From: Martinezella calliandrae
GTDB lineage: Bacteria > Pseudomonadota > Alphaproteobacteria > Rhizobiales > Rhizobiaceae
Assembly (NCBI RefSeq): GCF_030272695.1
Contig: NZ_JARFYN010000027.1
Coordinates: forward strand, 1 to 64,000
Direction: 5' to 3'
DNA length: 64,000 nucleotides
A model generated the notes under the pieces. It did not search any database and had not been told where the DNA came from. It worked only from the letters and a program-made list of their open reading frames with translations. The first letter of the stretch is position 1. The number at the start of each line of letters is the position of its first letter. Shown one piece after another: positions 34,977-43,699 of the stretch. A program made the position numbers and the translations under genes.

Positions 34977-36026
34977 ATGAACCAGGAAAAGATTCCCGCC
35001 ACCGTCATCACCGGCTTCCTTGGCGCCGGCAAGACGACGATGATCCGCAACCTCTTGCAGAGCACCGGCGGGAAGAAGATCGCCTTGATCATCAACGAGT
35101 TCGGCGATCTCGGCGTGGATGGCGACGTGCTGAAGGGCTGCGGCGCGGACAACTGCACCGAGGACGATATCATCGAACTGACCAATGGCTGCATCTGCTG
35201 CACCGTCGCAGACGATTTCATCCCGACCATGGCCAAGCTTTTGGAGCGTGAGGCGCGTCCCGACCATATCGTCATCGAGACGTCGGGTTTGGCGCTGCCG
35301 CAGCCGCTGGTGGCCGCCTTCAATTGGCCGGATATCCGCACCCAGGTCACCGTCGACGGTGTTATCACCGTGGTCGATAGCGCCGCCGTCGCCGCCGGCC
35401 GTTTTGCCGATGATCACGATGCCGTCGAGGCCCGTCGCGTCGAAGACGGCTCGCTTGATCACGAAAGCCCGATCGAGGAACTGTTCGAGGATCAATTGAC
35501 CTGCGCGGATCTCATCGTCCTCAACAAGACCGATCTGATCGATGTTGCCGGCCTTGGCCGTGTCCGTAGCGAAGTTTTCTCTCGCACAGCGCGCAAGCCG
35601 ACGATCATCGAAGCAAAGAACGGTATCGTTCCGGCGGCCGTCCTGCTCGGCCTCGGTATCGGTACGGAGGGCGACATTGCCAACCGCAAATCGCATCACG
35701 AGCTGGAGCACGAGGACGGCGCACCGCACGATCACGATGAATTCGACAGCTTCGTCGTCGAACTCGGCCCGATTGCCGATCCGGCGGTCTTCGTCGAGAA
35801 GCTCAAAGGCGTCATTGCCGAACACGATGTGCTGCGCCTCAAGGGCTTCGTCGATGTGTCCGGCAAGCCGATGCGACTGCAGATCCAGGCCGTCGGCAGC
35901 CGCGTCGATCATTATTTCGACCGCGCCTGGAGGCCGGGCGAAGCGCGCGCGACGCGGCTCGTGGTGATTGGGCTGCACGAGATGGATGAAGGGATCGTCC
36001 GCAAGGCGATAGAAGCGTTGGTCTAA
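34977..36026 (+). CDS. cobW: Cobalamin biosynthesis GTPase CobW
   Basis: The 349-residue protein is a COG0523-type metal chaperone GTPase: TGFLGAGKTTMIRNLL at 12-27 (Walker A), CICC in LTNGCICCTVADDF at about 70-83 (metal site), VIETSGLALP, and LIVLNKTDLID near 180. A His/Asp-rich stretch (HHELEHEDGAPHDHDEFD) near 240 fits metal binding. It is thought to deliver cobalt to the CobN chelatase. ATG 34977 gives the family start. Confidence 0.93.
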   Translation: MNQEKIPATVITGFLGAGKTTMIRNLLQSTGGKKIALIINEFGDLGVDGDVLKGCGADNCTEDDIIELTNGCICCTVADDFIPTMAKLLEREARPDHIVIETSGLALPQPLVAAFNWPDIRTQVTVDGVITVVDSAAVAAGRFADDHDAVEARRVEDGSLDHESPIEELFEDQLTCADLIVLNKTDLIDVAGLGRVRSEVFSRTARKPTIIEAKNGIVPAAVLLGLGIGTEGDIANRKSHHELEHEDGAPHDHDEFDSFVVELGPIADPAVFVEKLKGVIAEHDVLRLKGFVDVSGKPMRLQIQAVGSRVDHYFDRAWRPGEARATRLVVIGLHEMDEGIVRKAIEALV

Positions 36027-36035
36027 GGCGAAGCC

Positions 36036-39000
36036 ATGCATCTCCTCCTAGCCCAAAAGGGAACGATCAGCGACGGCGAGGAGGCGATCGATCTCGGCCA
36101 GTCGCCGGGCGATATCCTGTTCCTGTCGGCGGCCGATACCGAGCTTGCGGCGATCGCCGCCGCCCATGGGCAAGGGGAAGCCGCTCTTTCGTTGCGATTG
36201 GCGAGCTTGATGAGCCTCAAGCATCCCATGTCCGTCGACGCCTATGTCGAACGGACGGCGCGTCATGCGAAACTGATCATCGTGCGCGCGCTCGGCGGGG
36301 CCAGTTATTTTCACTATGCGCTCGAGGCGCTGCATGCCTGTGCCGCTCGTAGCGGCGCCCTCATCGCGGTACTGCCTGGGGATTCGAAACCTGATCCTGG
36401 GTTGACGCCGTTTTCCAATATCGCACTCGAAGACCTCAATGCGCTCTGGTCCTATCTGATCGAAGGCGGCGAGGCCAATTCGCGGGCATTTCTCGCCTAT
36501 GCCGAGGCGATGCTGTCGGGAGCGGAGAGACCGACGCCGGCAGCGCCGTTGATGAAGGCCGGGATCTGGTGGCCGGGCAGGGGTGTGATCGGGGTCGAGG
36601 AGTGGAGCTCGATCTCCGCCTCCAGGATGGCAAGGGGGGCGGGAGTTGAACCCCCGACCGTCGCCATTTCTTTCTACCGGGCTCTTGTGCAGAGCGGCGA
36701 AACCAAACCGGTCGAAGCCATGATCGAGGCGCTCATTTTAGAGGGCATGCGGCCGTTGCCGGTGTTTGCCTATAGCCTAAAGGATCCGGTTTCGGTCGGT
36801 ATTCTCGAAAGCGTTTTCGTGGAGCTGAAGCCGGATGTCGTGATCAACACGACCGGTTTTGCTGTTTCAGCGCCCGGGGCCGATCGCCAGCCGACCGTGC
36901 TGGAGGCGAGTGACGCCGTCGTGTTGCAGGCGATCTTCTCTGCATCCTCTGAGGAGGCTTGGGACGCCTCCTCGCTGGGGCTGTCGGCGCGCGATCTCGG
37001 TATGAACGTCGCATTGCCGGAGGTGGATGGGCGTGTGCTTGCGCGCGCTGTCTCGTTCAAGGCGGCAGCCCGCTATGATGATCGCGTCGAGGCCAACATC
37101 GTTGCCAGCGAGCCGGCCGAGGACCGCATGCGCTACACGGCGCGATTGGCAGCCAACTGGACGCGTCTGCGCAAGACACCGCCGTCTGATCGGCGGGTGG
37201 CGCTGGTCATGGCCAACTATCCCAACCGCGACGGACGACTGGGCAACGGCGTCGGGCTCGATACGCCGGCGGCCACGATGGAGGTTTTGAAAGCGATGCA
37301 GGCGACGGGCTATCGCCTCGCCGATCTGCCGGTGGACGGCGACGCGCTGATGCGTCATTTGATGGATGGGCCGACCAACTCCGGCCATGACGGCAAGCTC
37401 GTTCGCGAGACGCTTTCTCTAAGCGAATACAAAGATTTCCTGGCATCTCTTCCCATCCAGATTCACGATGAGATCGTCAAGCGTTGGGGAAATCCGGAAA
37501 GCGACCCCTATGTTCGCGAGGGCGTCTTTGCACTGCCTTTCACCCGTTTTGGCGACGTGCTTGTCGGCATTCAGCCGGCTCGCGGCTACAATATCGATCC
37601 GAAAGAAAGCTATCATTCTCCGGACCTCGTGCCGCCACATGGCTATCTGGCTTTCTACGCGTTCCTGCGCCAATCTTTTGCGGCCCACGCCGTCATCCAC
37701 ATGGGCAAGCACGGCAATCTCGAATGGCTGCCGGGCAAAGCGCTGGCGCTATCGGCGACCTGTTATCCAGAAGCAATCCTCGGGCCCCTGCCCCATCTCT
37801 ATCCCTTTATCGTCAACGACCCCGGCGAGGGCACACAGGCCAAGCGCCGCACCAGCGCCGTAATCGTCGACCATCTGACCCCGCCTTTGACCCGCGCCGA
37901 AAGCTACGGCCCGCTCAAGGACCTCGAGGCGCTGGTGGACGAATATTACGAGGCCTCCGGCGGCGATCCCCGCCGTATTCGGCTGCTGCGCAAACAGATC
38001 CTCGATCTGGTCGCCGACATCGGCCTCGATCAGGATGCGGGCATTGCCAAGGGCGAAGGCGAGGATGAGGCGCTGAAGAAGCTCGATGCCTATCTCTGCG
38101 ATCTCAAGGAACTGCAGATAAGGGATGGACTGCATGTCTTCGGCGTCTCGCCGTCCGGTAGGCTGCTGACGGATTTGACGGTTGCCTTGGCGCGCGTACC
38201 GCGGGGATTGGGCGAGGGTGGTGATCAGAGCCTGCAGCGGGCGATCGCGCGGGATGGGTTGGCGCAGCTTGCGTCGTTCGATCCCTTGGATTGCGACATG
38301 GCGGCAACTTGGACTGGTTACCGCCCCGATATTCTCGCCGATATTTCTGACGCTCCCTGGCGCACGCTGGGCGATACGGTCGAGCGCATCGAACTCCTGG
38401 CCGCTCGTCTCGTCTCAGGCGAAATCGCTTGCCCCGAAGACTGGCGTCAAACCCTCGCCGTTCTTGTCGAGATCGAATCCCGCCTGAAACCTTCTATTCT
38501 CGTCTGCGGTGATGCTGAAATCTCCGCCTTGCTGAAAGGTCTCGACGGTCGGTTCGTGCCACCCGGCCCTTCCGGTGCGCCGACGCGCGGCAGGCCGGAT
38601 GTTTTGCCAACGGGCCGTAATTTCTATTCGGTCGACAGCCGCGCCGTCCCGACGCCGGCGGCCTATGAGCTTGGGAAGAAGTCGGCAGAGCTTTTGATCC
38701 GCCGCTATGTGCAGGATCACGGCGAGTGGCCGGTCTCCTTCGGCCTGACGGCCTGGGGCACATCGAATATGCGCACCGGCGGTGACGATGTTGCCCAGGC
38801 GCTCGCCCTGATCGGCGTCAAGCCGGTTTGGGACATGACTTCACGGCGTGTCACGGGCTATGAGATCGTTCCACCCGCCAAGCTCGGCCGACCACGCGTC
38901 GATGTGACGTTACGGATTTCGGGCTTCTTCCGCGATGCCTTTCCAGAGCAGATCGCGCTGTTCGACAGGGCGGTCCGCGCGGTCGGATCGCTGGATGAGG

Positions 39001-39809
39001 ATGCTGCAGACAATCCCATTGCCGCGCGCATGCGGGGCGAGATGGCTCGCCTGGAAGCTGCCGGATTGGACGCGGTTTCGGCAAGCCGGCGTGCCGGTTA
39101 CCGCATCTTCGGCTCGAAGCCCGGCGCTTACGGAGCCGGCCTTCAGGCGCTGATCGACGAAAAGGGTTGGGAGCGGCGCGCCGATCTCGCCGAAGCCTAT
39201 CTCGTCTGGGGCAGCTATGCCTATGGTGCAGGCGAAGAGGGCCGTGCCGAGCGCGGCGTGTTCGAGGAGCGGCTGCGCTCGATCCAGGCGGTGGTACAAA
39301 ACCAGGACAATCGAGAGCACGACCTGCTCGACAGTGACGATTACTACCAGTTCGAAGGCGGCATGGCAGCGGCGGCGGAGCAGCTCGCGGGCACCCGTCC
39401 GTCGGTCTACCACAACGACCATTCCCGCCCGGAAAAGCCGGTTATCCGCTCGCTGGAAGAGGAGATCGGCCGTGTCGTGCGGGGCCGCGTCGTCAATCCG
39501 AAGTGGATCGATGGTGTCATGCGCCACGGCTATAAAGGTGCCTCCGAGATATCGGCCACGGTCGACTATCTCTTCGCCTTCGCCGCAACGACGGGCGCCG
39601 TGCGCAATCATCATTTCGAGGCGGTCTATCAAGCTTTCGTCGTCGACCCAATGGTGCGTGATTTCATGGCGCAGAAGAACCCGGCCGCTTTAGAGGAAAT
39701 GAAAGGGCGCTTGCTGGAAGCGATCGATCGTCAGCTATGGACGCCGCGCAGCAATTCGGCACAATTCGATCTGCAGGCTTCGACTGGGGATAGGGAGGTC
39801 TTGGCGTGA
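36036..39809 (+). CDS. cobN: Cobaltochelatase CobN subunit
   Basis: The 1257-residue protein is the large subunit of the aerobic ATP-dependent cobaltochelatase CobNST, inserting cobalt into hydrogenobyrinic acid a,c-diamide. The CobN/BchH pattern is visible: PPTVAISFYRALVQSGETKPVEAM near 208, HMGKHGNLEWLPGKALALS near 555, and NHHFEAVYQAFVVDPMVRDFM close to the C-terminus. Length is normal (about 1275). It follows cobW by nine bases; the GTG start of the next gene overlaps its stop. cobS and cobT are not in this window. Confidence 0.94.
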   Translation: MHLLLAQKGTISDGEEAIDLGQSPGDILFLSAADTELAAIAAAHGQGEAALSLRLASLMSLKHPMSVDAYVERTARHAKLIIVRALGGASYFHYALEALHACAARSGALIAVLPGDSKPDPGLTPFSNIALEDLNALWSYLIEGGEANSRAFLAYAEAMLSGAERPTPAAPLMKAGIWWPGRGVIGVEEWSSISASRMARGAGVEPPTVAISFYRALVQSGETKPVEAMIEALILEGMRPLPVFAYSLKDPVSVGILESVFVELKPDVVINTTGFAVSAPGADRQPTVLEASDAVVLQAIFSASSEEAWDASSLGLSARDLGMNVALPEVDGRVLARAVSFKAAARYDDRVEANIVASEPAEDRMRYTARLAANWTRLRKTPPSDRRVALVMANYPNRDGRLGNGVGLDTPAATMEVLKAMQATGYRLADLPVDGDALMRHLMDGPTNSGHDGKLVRETLSLSEYKDFLASLPIQIHDEIVKRWGNPESDPYVREGVFALPFTRFGDVLVGIQPARGYNIDPKESYHSPDLVPPHGYLAFYAFLRQSFAAHAVIHMGKHGNLEWLPGKALALSATCYPEAILGPLPHLYPFIVNDPGEGTQAKRRTSAVIVDHLTPPLTRAESYGPLKDLEALVDEYYEASGGDPRRIRLLRKQILDLVADIGLDQDAGIAKGEGEDEALKKLDAYLCDLKELQIRDGLHVFGVSPSGRLLTDLTVALARVPRGLGEGGDQSLQRAIARDGLAQLASFDPLDCDMAATWTGYRPDILADISDAPWRTLGDTVERIELLAARLVSGEIACPEDWRQTLAVLVEIESRLKPSILVCGDAEISALLKGLDGRFVPPGPSGAPTRGRPDVLPTGRNFYSVDSRAVPTPAAYELGKKSAELLIRRYVQDHGEWPVSFGLTAWGTSNMRTGGDDVAQALALIGVKPVWDMTSRRVTGYEIVPPAKLGRPRVDVTLRISGFFRDAFPEQIALFDRAVRAVGSLDEDAADNPIAARMRGEMARLEAAGLDAVSASRRAGYRIFGSKPGAYGAGLQALIDEKGWERRADLAEAYLVWGSYAYGAGEEGRAERGVFEERLRSIQAVVQNQDNREHDLLDSDDYYQFEGGMAAAAEQLAGTRPSVYHNDHSRPEKPVIRSLEEEIGRVVRGRVVNPKWIDGVMRHGYKGASEISATVDYLFAFAATTGAVRNHHFEAVYQAFVVDPMVRDFMAQKNPAALEEMKGRLLEAIDRQLWTPRSNSAQFDLQASTGDREVLA

Positions 39810-40405
39810 GTGTGATCGATGATCTTCTGCAGAGCTTTCACCATTACATCGCTTCACGGAGCGATCCCACACTGAGGCGTTTCGTCGAGGGCGTCGATTG
39901 GCGGATGGATGAGCGGACGCTTGCGGCCCACAGTTTGCCCGTTGTGGACTATCTGAAGGGGCTCCACCGGCCGGCCGACGCCGCGGAGGGTGTCCTGTTT
40001 TCCAGCCTCGTGGGCGCTTGCGGCGCATTGCACTGGGCTCAAACCTATAGCATCGCCGATTTCGGCGCTGATTTCCTGCAGAAATACGGTTGGGTCGAGC
40101 TTTTTGGCACGCGTGGCCACTTTGCCAGCGACGAAGTCGCCGGTGGCTTCCTGGTGCTCGGACCGGATGTGCACTATCCGGACCATCATCATATCGCCGA
40201 GGAAATCTATATCCCGCTGACGGACGGATCGCTATGGAGCAAGGATAGCCAAGCCTTCCTGCCGCGCTGGACAGGCGAGATCATCCACCACCCGTCCGAT
40301 ATTCGTCACGCAATGCGAACCGAGGGGACGTCGCTGGTGGCGCTTTATCTCTGGCGTGGCGGACCGCTGGCGCAGAAATCGATAATTCAAGGGAGAAAAG
40401 AATGA
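39806..40405 (+). CDS. DMSP-lyase-like cupin protein inside the cob operon
   Basis: The 199-residue protein has a cupin metal site in GPDVHYPDHHHIAEEIYIPLTDG at about 115-137, with the HxH...E pattern and following Tyr like DddL/DddQ-type dimethylsulfoniopropionate lyases, and a second H in GEIIHHPSDIRHAMRT near 152. DMSP lyases release dimethyl sulfide and acrylate, but relatives have other roles. The GTG start overlaps the cobN stop and its stop overlaps the cobO start, so it is one operon with both. Its role in B12 synthesis is unknown. Confidence 0.72.
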   Translation: MSVIDDLLQSFHHYIASRSDPTLRRFVEGVDWRMDERTLAAHSLPVVDYLKGLHRPADAAEGVLFSSLVGACGALHWAQTYSIADFGADFLQKYGWVELFGTRGHFASDEVAGGFLVLGPDVHYPDHHHIAEEIYIPLTDGSLWSKDSQAFLPRWTGEIIHHPSDIRHAMRTEGTSLVALYLWRGGPLAQKSIIQGRKE

Positions 40406-41046
40406 GCGAAGAAGTGGTCGAAACAGGTACCGACGCGCCGAAGAATGACGAGGCCCGCCATGCCGACAAGATGGCCAAGAAGAAGGTCGCGCGCGACAAG
40501 ATCATGGCGACCAAGACAGACGAAAAGGGCCTGATCATCGTCCATACCGGCAAGGGCAAGGGCAAATCGTCGGCCGCCTTCGGCATGATTTTCCGTCACA
40601 TCGCCCACGGAAAGCAGTGTGCTGTCGTGCAATTCATCAAGGGTGCGATGTGGACGGGCGAGCGCGATCTCATCGAAAAGCATTTCTCCGACATTTGCCA
40701 GTTCTACACCATGGGTGAGGGGTTTACCTGGGAGACGCAGGACCGTGCCCGTGACGTCGCCGCGGCACGTGCCGCCTGGGAAAAGGCCAAGGAACTGATC
40801 CGCGACGAACGCAATTCGATGGTGCTTCTCGACGAGATCAATATCGCGCTCCGTTACGACTATCTCGATATCAACGAAGTCCTCGACTTCCTGAAAACCG
40901 ACAGGCCGCACATGACGCACGTCGTCTTGACCGGCCGCAACGCCAAGGAAGCGCTGATCGAGATCGCCGATCTCGTCACCGAGATGGAGCTCATCAAGCA
41001 TCCGTTCCGCTCCGGCATCAAGGGACAGCCGGGCGTCGAATTCTAA
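40402..41046 (+). CDS. cobO: Corrinoid adenosyltransferase CobO
   Basis: The 214-residue enzyme adenosylates Co(I) corrinoids. The Walker A region IIVHTGKGKGKSSAAFGMIFR is at about 50-70, then FIKGAMWTGERDLIEKHF, FYTMGEGFTWETQDRARDV near 114, and VLLDEINIALRYDYL near 145, the BtuR/CobO pattern. ATGA overlap with the cupin gene. The end of the riboswitch operon. Confidence 0.94.
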   Translation: MSEEVVETGTDAPKNDEARHADKMAKKKVARDKIMATKTDEKGLIIVHTGKGKGKSSAAFGMIFRHIAHGKQCAVVQFIKGAMWTGERDLIEKHFSDICQFYTMGEGFTWETQDRARDVAAARAAWEKAKELIRDERNSMVLLDEINIALRYDYLDINEVLDFLKTDRPHMTHVVLTGRNAKEALIEIADLVTEMELIKHPFRSGIKGQPGVEF

Positions 41047-41229
41047 TTAGTTAGAGCAGCGATGCACTTCTGTCGGCGGCGGCGATGTCGAGCCTTGGAT
41101 CGCCGACCCTAAAGGTTGCTGGCGACGCGAACCTCGTTTTCGGCAAGGCTGACTTCTTCGCCGTCCGCCTTGTCCTCGCGGACATGGCAGGACACTGCCG
41201 CCGACAGGTCGATGAGTGCGAACTCGATG
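41047..41229. other. Gap between cobO and hipA, possible gene fragment
   Basis: On the minus strand a frame ending at about 41109 reads FALIDLSAAVSCHVREDKADGEEVSLAENEVRVASNL, composition like a protein C-terminus but unrecognised and without a start of its own. It may be a remnant of a gene cut by the hipA region. Nothing else is seen. Confidence 0.3.
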
Positions 41230-43071
41230 CTATTCAAAAGTGGCCAGACGCTCGCGGACAATGTCCCGCATCTGCGCCGCCCGTTCAGCGCCGATTGAAC
41301 CATCTGCCAGCGGCGGCGGCAAAGCAAGAGCGTCGAGGCCGTGCGCAAGGGCCACGGCCAGCTCATCCATGGCGGTATCCGCCGCGGCCGCCGGTATGCC
41401 CGCCGTCGCCGCAAAGCGCCTGAAATCCGCTCTTTTGAGCCGTTCGTCCTTGTCGCTGATTTTGAGCGCCATGTGGTCGCTCTGCAGGTTCGGAAACACG
41501 CGCGTCGTCACTGCGTCGTAGAGCGGCGCCATGCGGACCGAACCAAAATCCCTCCGTCGTGGCTCCGCTATTTTCAGAACGGCCATGTTCTTCAGATGCA
41601 TATCGCCATCCGCGATCAGCCAGGCGAAGAGTGCCCGCCGCAAGACCAACAGCAGGTCCGCATCCGGATCAGTAGAGAGCGGGCGGAGGGCGGCCGCGAT
41701 CCGCTCCATGGTGCCCGTGTATTTATCTTCCGCTCGCACGCCGAGAACGGATGCCATGTCCTCGAGCGCCAGACGGCGCATATCGTCAAGGCTTGTGCGG
41801 ATATCAAACCGCTCAACTGCGAGGGCGTGCGGCATGCCATCCGGCATAGCGACGAGTGCAATGGCGGGCACGATGAACCCGGCCGCCCGGCCAAGTTCCA
41901 TGGATTGCCATTCGATCGCGGGCAGCGCCTCAAATCCCGACGTTCCGGCGGGCTTGAGGATATGCGTGAACGGCTTGTTCGTACTGGGCATAAGGCTGCC
42001 GTCGGCATCGAGAAACATCGGCGCCTTGATCTGCACTCCTGACAGGCGCGGCGTTTCGCCCGTCGCGAAGATTTTCGCCAGGTTCTGTTCGAACGTATCC
42101 TGGATGCTGCCGCGGCCGGGACCGGCATAGCTTCCTGTGAACAGGTGATTTGCCGTGAAGGTGTTCAGCCGCGTCAGTAGAATATCGGCCGGAAGCGCCG
42201 TCAGCTCGCTGGCTCGCTCTACAATCGTGATGTTCGACATATACCGCTTGCCGGTGTGTAGTTCCGCCCGCTCGTCGGGGCTGTTCAGCACGCGGTTCAG
42301 CCAGCCTTCCGACAGCAGCGACCCAATGAAGGGGGGCAATCTGCCGGGCGTGGTCTGGCGCACAAGCGGCGGCCCGTCCGGATCAGACGCCTTCCATCGC
42401 CATTCGAAGCCATCATGCGTCAGGTTGCCGATCGGCGCGCCGTGCCATGCCACGATCAGGTCGAGCGCGGCCTGATTGGGAACGGCGACGGCGGCTGCAG
42501 GTTTCCGTTTGAGGAAACGTTCGGCGGCGCTGCCTTCGGCAAGCCAGTCATTGTCGCGGGCAAGCTTAAACACCGCATCCGCGGCGTTCTCCGGACTTCC
42601 ATATTCTTCAATCAGCCGCGCGGCGATCGCCTCTTTCATGTCTTCGTCGAACGAGGCCGCATGTTCACTACGGATGCGGAAGGCTTCCAGAAAACGCTGG
42701 CGCAGTGAAGACACGTCCACGCGGAACTCGCCCATGTCGTCGCCAACCGCCGCTTGGGCGACGGAAGGGTGGTCCGGCGCTTTGTTCTGAATGATTTCGA
42801 GCGTCCTGATGCGCTGCCGCTGCACGCGGCGACCGGTAAGGAACAGCCGGCCATCGCGCATCGGGCCAAGTAGAACCGCACTGGCGGCCGACAGGTAGGC
42901 GTTCGGATAAAGATATTTGGCGATGCGTACAGCATGGGTCCGCACCGTCTGGTCTATATCGTCGTCGGCATCGACATAGATACCGCGCATGAGCTGGACC
43001 AACTTACCGGCTTCCGCCTGGCGATGACCGCGCATTTTGTCAATGTTTTCGCCGACGAGATGGAGAGGCAC
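41230..43071 (-). CDS. HipA-type kinase with AbiEi-like N-terminal extension
   Basis: The 613-residue protein is much longer than HipA (about 440). Residues 1-200 resemble AbiEi-type antitoxin/winged-helix proteins (GKLVQLMRGIYVDADD, KYLYPNAYLSAASAV, DGRLFLTGRRVQR). Residues 203-600 are HipA: LIVAWHGAPIGNL (N-subdomain), STNKPFTHILKP near 363 (ATP loop), DGDMHLKN at 488-495 (catalytic Asp, Asn) and APLYD near 515. HipA kinases phosphorylate tRNA synthetases and cause persistence. The start is a GTG at 43071 with no good ribosome site; ATG in MRGH is an alternative. Two palindromes upstream suggest autoregulation by the fused domain. Confidence 0.78.
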   Translation of the reverse strand: MPLHLVGENIDKMRGHRQAEAGKLVQLMRGIYVDADDDIDQTVRTHAVRIAKYLYPNAYLSAASAVLLGPMRDGRLFLTGRRVQRQRIRTLEIIQNKAPDHPSVAQAAVGDDMGEFRVDVSSLRQRFLEAFRIRSEHAASFDEDMKEAIAARLIEEYGSPENAADAVFKLARDNDWLAEGSAAERFLKRKPAAAVAVPNQAALDLIVAWHGAPIGNLTHDGFEWRWKASDPDGPPLVRQTTPGRLPPFIGSLLSEGWLNRVLNSPDERAELHTGKRYMSNITIVERASELTALPADILLTRLNTFTANHLFTGSYAGPGRGSIQDTFEQNLAKIFATGETPRLSGVQIKAPMFLDADGSLMPSTNKPFTHILKPAGTSGFEALPAIEWQSMELGRAAGFIVPAIALVAMPDGMPHALAVERFDIRTSLDDMRRLALEDMASVLGVRAEDKYTGTMERIAAALRPLSTDPDADLLLVLRRALFAWLIADGDMHLKNMAVLKIAEPRRRDFGSVRMAPLYDAVTTRVFPNLQSDHMALKISDKDERLKRADFRRFAATAGIPAAAADTAMDELAVALAHGLDALALPPPLADGSIGAERAAQMRDIVRERLATFE

Positions 43072-43078
43072 GTTATGT

Positions 43079-43109
43079 AACTTTCGCGTATTTCAGATAC
43101 GGAAAAGTT
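43079..43109. promoter_or_regulatory. Imperfect palindrome operator 1, upstream of hipA
   Basis: Thirteen-base arms AACTTTCGCGTAT and ATACGGAAAAGTT (two mismatches) flank TTCAG, eight bases before the hipA start codon. The core GTATTTCAGATAC recurs in reverse in operator 2. Confidence 0.6.
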
Positions 43110-43139
43110 ACGTCAACTTTTTTGAAAATTCAAGAAAAT

Positions 43140-43174
43140 GAAACTATCGCGTATCTGAAATACGCGATAGTTTC
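43140..43174. promoter_or_regulatory. Perfect 15-base inverted repeat operator 2, upstream of hipA
   Basis: Arms GAAACTATCGCGTAT and ATACGCGATAGTTTC match with no mismatch around CTGAA. CTGAA is the complement of the operator 1 spacer, so the two sites share a GTAT-N5-ATAC core in opposite orientation. Autoregulation by the fused protein or an unlinked HipB is likely. Confidence 0.7.
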
Positions 43175-43397
43175 AAAATTGAAATTTACTATGGCGTTTT
43201 CCTTTAAGTCATTGATAAACAAAAGATGAGGCGGGAGCCTGTTGTGAAAGCCATTCGAAGCTATCACCATGATAAAGCCGCGCCTTGTCTATTTCGAAAG
43301 CCTTGGGGTCCGTGCCGAAAGCCGCCTGTCCCCCATCGGCGCAGGTTGTCCTGAACCCGCCCGTCTAAGGGCGTCCGGAGGATAACCCACGGCTCCC
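43175..43397. other. Non-coding accessory stretch, no gene recognised
   Basis: The region between the palindromes and the integrase fragment has lower GC at first (AT-rich up to 43,210) and no reading frame with family features. Confidence 0.4.
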
Positions 43398-43640
43398 ATT
43401 GAGAGCGCGGCACTGCACGACCGCGCCCTGATCGGCCTGATGATTTATTCCTTTAGCCGCATCGGCGCTGCTTCGAAAATGAAGGTCGAGGAGGAGATCG
43501 CCACAGAATGGCTTTGGACATACAATCATGAACGCCCCAACATGGGCATTGGCGGCGTCACACCCGCCCAGAAACTAAAAATGGCCGCGTGAATTCTACC
43601 GTCGAACCCCGTTAAAGCGGGGAGGATTACCGGACTAACC
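43398..43640 (+). mobile_element. Integrase/IS3 transposase chimeric remnant
   Basis: One frame reads IESAALHDRALIGLMIYSFSRIGAASKMKVE, a tyrosine-recombinase/integrase segment, and continues without a stop into EEIATEWLWTYNHERPNMGIGGVTPAQKLKMAA, the C-terminus of an IS3-type OrfB transposase, with a stop at 43,593. A TAA just upstream and the missing flanks show both are fragments. An inverted-repeat-like IS3 end (GTTAAAGCGGGGAGGATTACCGG) follows at 43,611-43,633. Confidence 0.7.
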
Positions 43641-43699
43641 GCTGAATACCTTACTTCCGCCGCCTGCCAACTGATTTTGATGGCCTCGATCGGGCGGTT

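Noticed and set aside
36630..36660. tRNA/tmRNA T-arm-like sequence on the minus strand (GGGGGTTCAACTCCCG)
   Set aside because: It lies inside cobN, whose frame and family motifs run through it. No acceptor stem, anticodon arm or CCA context is seen, so it is a chance match.
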